From the NCBI GenBank assembly GCA_029261995.1, contig JAJDAF010000022.1, forward strand, positions 124,001-188,000: a DNA stretch of 64,000 nucleotides, written 5' to 3'. How positions within the stretch are numbered: position 1 is the stretch's first letter; every line of letters starts with the position of its first letter. This document shows positions 62,020-64,000 of this stretch, piece by piece. A program made the translations under genes and the position numbers. Below the pieces are notes generated by a model. That model saw only the letters and a program-made list of their open reading frames with translations. It did no database searches and was not told the origin of the DNA. The stretch comes from Candidatus Zhuqueibacterota bacterium. GTDB lineage: Bacteria > Zhuqueibacterota > Zhuqueibacteria > Oceanimicrobiales > Oceanimicrobiaceae.

Positions 62020-64000
62020 TCAGTTTTCTATCACTGAAACATCTAACTTCTCGGTGGCTTCAGTTTCGAAGGTAATTGTGAAGTGGGCGCCTTTCCCGGA
62101 TTTGATTTGCAGTACAGCGTCTATCTGGGCGGAGAGGGTTTTCACGAGCTGCATGCCAAGTGAGTTGGTCTTGCTGATATCGAACCCGGCTGGCAGGCCT
62201 ACGCCATCGTCGCTGACGGTGAGGACGACCGGGCTGCCGTTTCCGGGCTGCCGTTTTTGCGGCGTCTTCGAGTGCAGTTTTAGCCGCACTGTACCCTTTC
62301 CGCCGCCTGGGAACGCGTGACTGAGGCAGTTGCTGAGCAGCTCGTTCATGATGAGACCGCATGGCACAGCGACGTCGATTGCAAGATGGATATCCCCGAC
62401 ATCCAGGTCGAACTTGATTCTGGCGGCATCGACATTGTAAGCGCGGAACAATTGCGCGGACAAATCGCGGGCATAATCGGCAAAATCCACTTTAGAAAAG
62501 TCCTTGGTGCGATATAGTTTCTCATGAATAAGCGCCATGGAGCGCACCCGGCTGCGACTATCGGTGAAAATGGCCAGCGCTTCCTTGTCTTTGATATGGC
62601 GTGCTTGCAGATTCAACAGGCTGGAAATCACCTGCAGGTTGTTCTTGACGCGATGGTGGATTTCCTTGAGCATGATCTCCTTTTCCGCCAGGGCGGCCTT
62701 GATCTTCTCTTCCGCCTGCCTGCGTTCGGTGATGTCACGAATGACGCCGGTGACTAGCAGCCCGTCGGTTGTCTCCAGCGAGCTCAGGCTGATCTCGACT
62801 TGAAATTCGCTTCCGTCCTTGCGGCGGCCAAGCAGGTCAAGTTCACTTCCCATGGGCCGGATGTTGGGGTCGGCCAGATACTTGTCACGGTGTCCGACAT
62901 GGATTTGATGGAATCGCTCAGGTAACAACATTTCAATAGGCTGGTCTAGCAGTTCATCCTTCTGATAATCGAATAGTTTCTCCGTCTGCGCATTGACGAG
63001 CACGATATGACCCCTGGCATCCATGGTCACGATTGCATCCGGCGCCGATTTGACGAGTCCGCGGAAGCGTTCTTCGCTCTCCTGCAGCGCCGCCTCCGCT
63101 TGCATCCGTTCGGTGATATCTTGTGCTAATGTAAAAATGCCAAAAATATCGCCATTCTTATCCGCTAATGGCGTATTAAACCATTGACATGAAATCAATT
63201 TGCCATCTTTGCGAATATTGTTATCTTTCTCCGAATAGTCTGCCACATCTCCTGTTTCTAATCTTCTCAGGACATCTTCTACAAGGTGACGAGCTGACTT
63301 CGGAACAATATAATCCACAGGATTCTTACCCAGCATCTCTGGTTTTGAATATCCAAATATTTCCTCGGCCGCTTTATTCCATTCGACAACATGGAGATCC
63401 TGATCCCATAATATATAGGCACTGGGCATGTTTTCTATACTGATTTGCAATTGTTCGTTGATCTTGTGTAGTTTTTCTTCCGCGATCTTGCGCTCGGTAA
63501 TGTCTTCAATGGTCACCAGCACTCTGGCCAGTGACCGCTCAAACCCGGGCGCGACCGACCAGCGCAGATCGATATCGCGCTTGCGCCCATCCAGCGTTTT
63601 GATTGTGCCCTCCGCCTGGATCGCCGTTTCGCCTTTTGCAATTGCAACGAGCTCCTTACGAAAGGTCTCGAATGAAGCATCCGTAAATGTACTCTCCAGG
63701 CCAGACAGCAGTTCAGCCTTGTCCGCTGCGTTGTGAAGGCGCAGGGTGGCCTGGTTAACATCCACAATTTTAACGCGACGGGCGCACGCTTGAACAATGT
63801 CAGCGTGCTCCACCAAATACGTCTGAAAGTCGCCCTTCCGAACGCCGTCGAGATTATCGAGAAACTCCTTCACCTCGGAGAAGTCCTCTTCCCAGATTGA
63901 AATTGGAACATTCTCAAACAGGCTACGGTAGCGCTGCTCACTTTCGTGAAGCGCTTCTTCAGCAAGCTTGCGCTCGGTGACATCCTTCAAAGTAAATAGA
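62020..64000 (-). CDS. Multi-PAS sensor histidine kinase, HisKA_2 type (5' end beyond window)
   Basis: About 660 codons of a soluble kinase; the frame remains open to the right edge, so the N-terminus, likely with further PAS domains, is missing. Three PAS/PAC units are recognisable, each closing with I-T-E-R. The HisKA_2 motif is E-I-H-H-R-V-K-N-N-L-Q-V-I-S-S-L-L-N-L-Q, and the HATPase_c shows M-N-E-L-L-S-N-C-L-S-H-A and D-D-G-V-G-L-P. HisKA_2 kinases, often lacking a paired receiver in cis, usually signal to separate regulators; the receiver/PAS and hybrid kinase genes downstream are natural partners. Confidence 0.93.
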   Translation of the reverse strand, partial: LFTLKDVTERKLAEEALHESEQRYRSLFENVPISIWEEDFSEVKEFLDNLDGVRKGDFQTYLVEHADIVQACARRVKIVDVNQATLRLHNAADKAELLSGLESTFTDASFETFRKELVAIAKGETAIQAEGTIKTLDGRKRDIDLRWSVAPGFERSLARVLVTIEDITERKIAEEKLHKINEQLQISIENMPSAYILWDQDLHVVEWNKAAEEIFGYSKPEMLGKNPVDYIVPKSARHLVEDVLRRLETGDVADYSEKDNNIRKDGKLISCQWFNTPLADKNGDIFGIFTLAQDITERMQAEAALQESEERFRGLVKSAPDAIVTMDARGHIVLVNAQTEKLFDYQKDELLDQPIEMLLPERFHQIHVGHRDKYLADPNIRPMGSELDLLGRRKDGSEFQVEISLSSLETTDGLLVTGVIRDITERRQAEEKIKAALAEKEIMLKEIHHRVKNNLQVISSLLNLQARHIKDKEALAIFTDSRSRVRSMALIHEKLYRTKDFSKVDFADYARDLSAQLFRAYNVDAARIKFDLDVGDIHLAIDVAVPCGLIMNELLSNCLSHAFPGGGKGTVRLKLHSKTPQKRQPGNGSPVVLTVSDDGVGLPAGFDISKTNSLGMQLVKTLSAQIDAVLQIKSGKGAHFTITFETEATEKLDVSVIEN

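Overview
The window reads as a chromosomal segment of an uncultured, free-living diderm bacterium of moderate GC content. Envelope markers are a TonB-dependent receptor with a carboxypeptidase-regulatory domain, two outer-membrane barrel proteins and a lipoprotein. Two genes read an in-frame UGA as selenocysteine, so the organism should carry selABCD elsewhere. The receptor type, the D-K variant of the YbeY zinc motif and the aspS-LysM-phoH-pgpH-ybeY-CBS-galT-glyS block resemble the FCB group (Bacteroidota/Calditrichota/KSB1-like candidate phyla). That placement is an inference. No rRNA, tRNA, CRISPR array, prophage or insertion sequence was recognised.

Layout. 1-5.2 kb: lower glycolysis (glycerate 2-kinase 3' end, pyruvate kinase, enolase) and a receiver/PP2C phosphatase. 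5.2-11 kb: a 690-bp gene-free stretch with hairpins, then SixA, a DUF2333 protein, a small OM barrel, a SpoIID lipoprotein and a DUF151/UVR protein. 11-21.7 kb: SSS symporter, RNase R, a phytase-like/EEP-nuclease fusion, gamma-glutamyltranspeptidase and an NCS1 permease. 21.8-28.7 kb: an apparent operon of Rrf2 regulator, SDR, MMPL/RND exporter, LolA-like protein, frameshifted MBL hydrolase and OM barrel, with repeated TGTAA-N9-TTACR sites. 28.7-33 kb: cupin, EamA transporter, and a transketolase with a Cys-rich tail.

33.2-38.5 kb is the most unusual part. It holds a second Rrf2 regulator with the same candidate operator, a SelW/Rdx selenoprotein, a translationally coupled FAD oxidoreductase and radical SAM protein, an ArsM-like methyltransferase with a Cys-rich tail, and a metallophosphoesterase-like protein that has lost its DxH motif. 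I propose this as an undescribed thiol/metalloid (As or Se) handling cassette.

38.5-51.3 kb: an AT-richer orphan secreted protein, a conserved hypothetical, then a minus-strand run of core genes for translation, RNA metabolism and envelope. 51.5-53.5 kb: a 58-residue AT-hook protein with its own promoter and terminator, a second selenoprotein (U-P-F-C redoxin fused to a DsbD-alpha-like domain, with a near-ideal bacterial SECIS hairpin), and an IsdG-type heme monooxygenase. 53.5-64 kb: penicillin acylase family protein, TonB-dependent receptor, and three minus-strand signalling genes, one with a single-base frameshift and one cut by the window edge.
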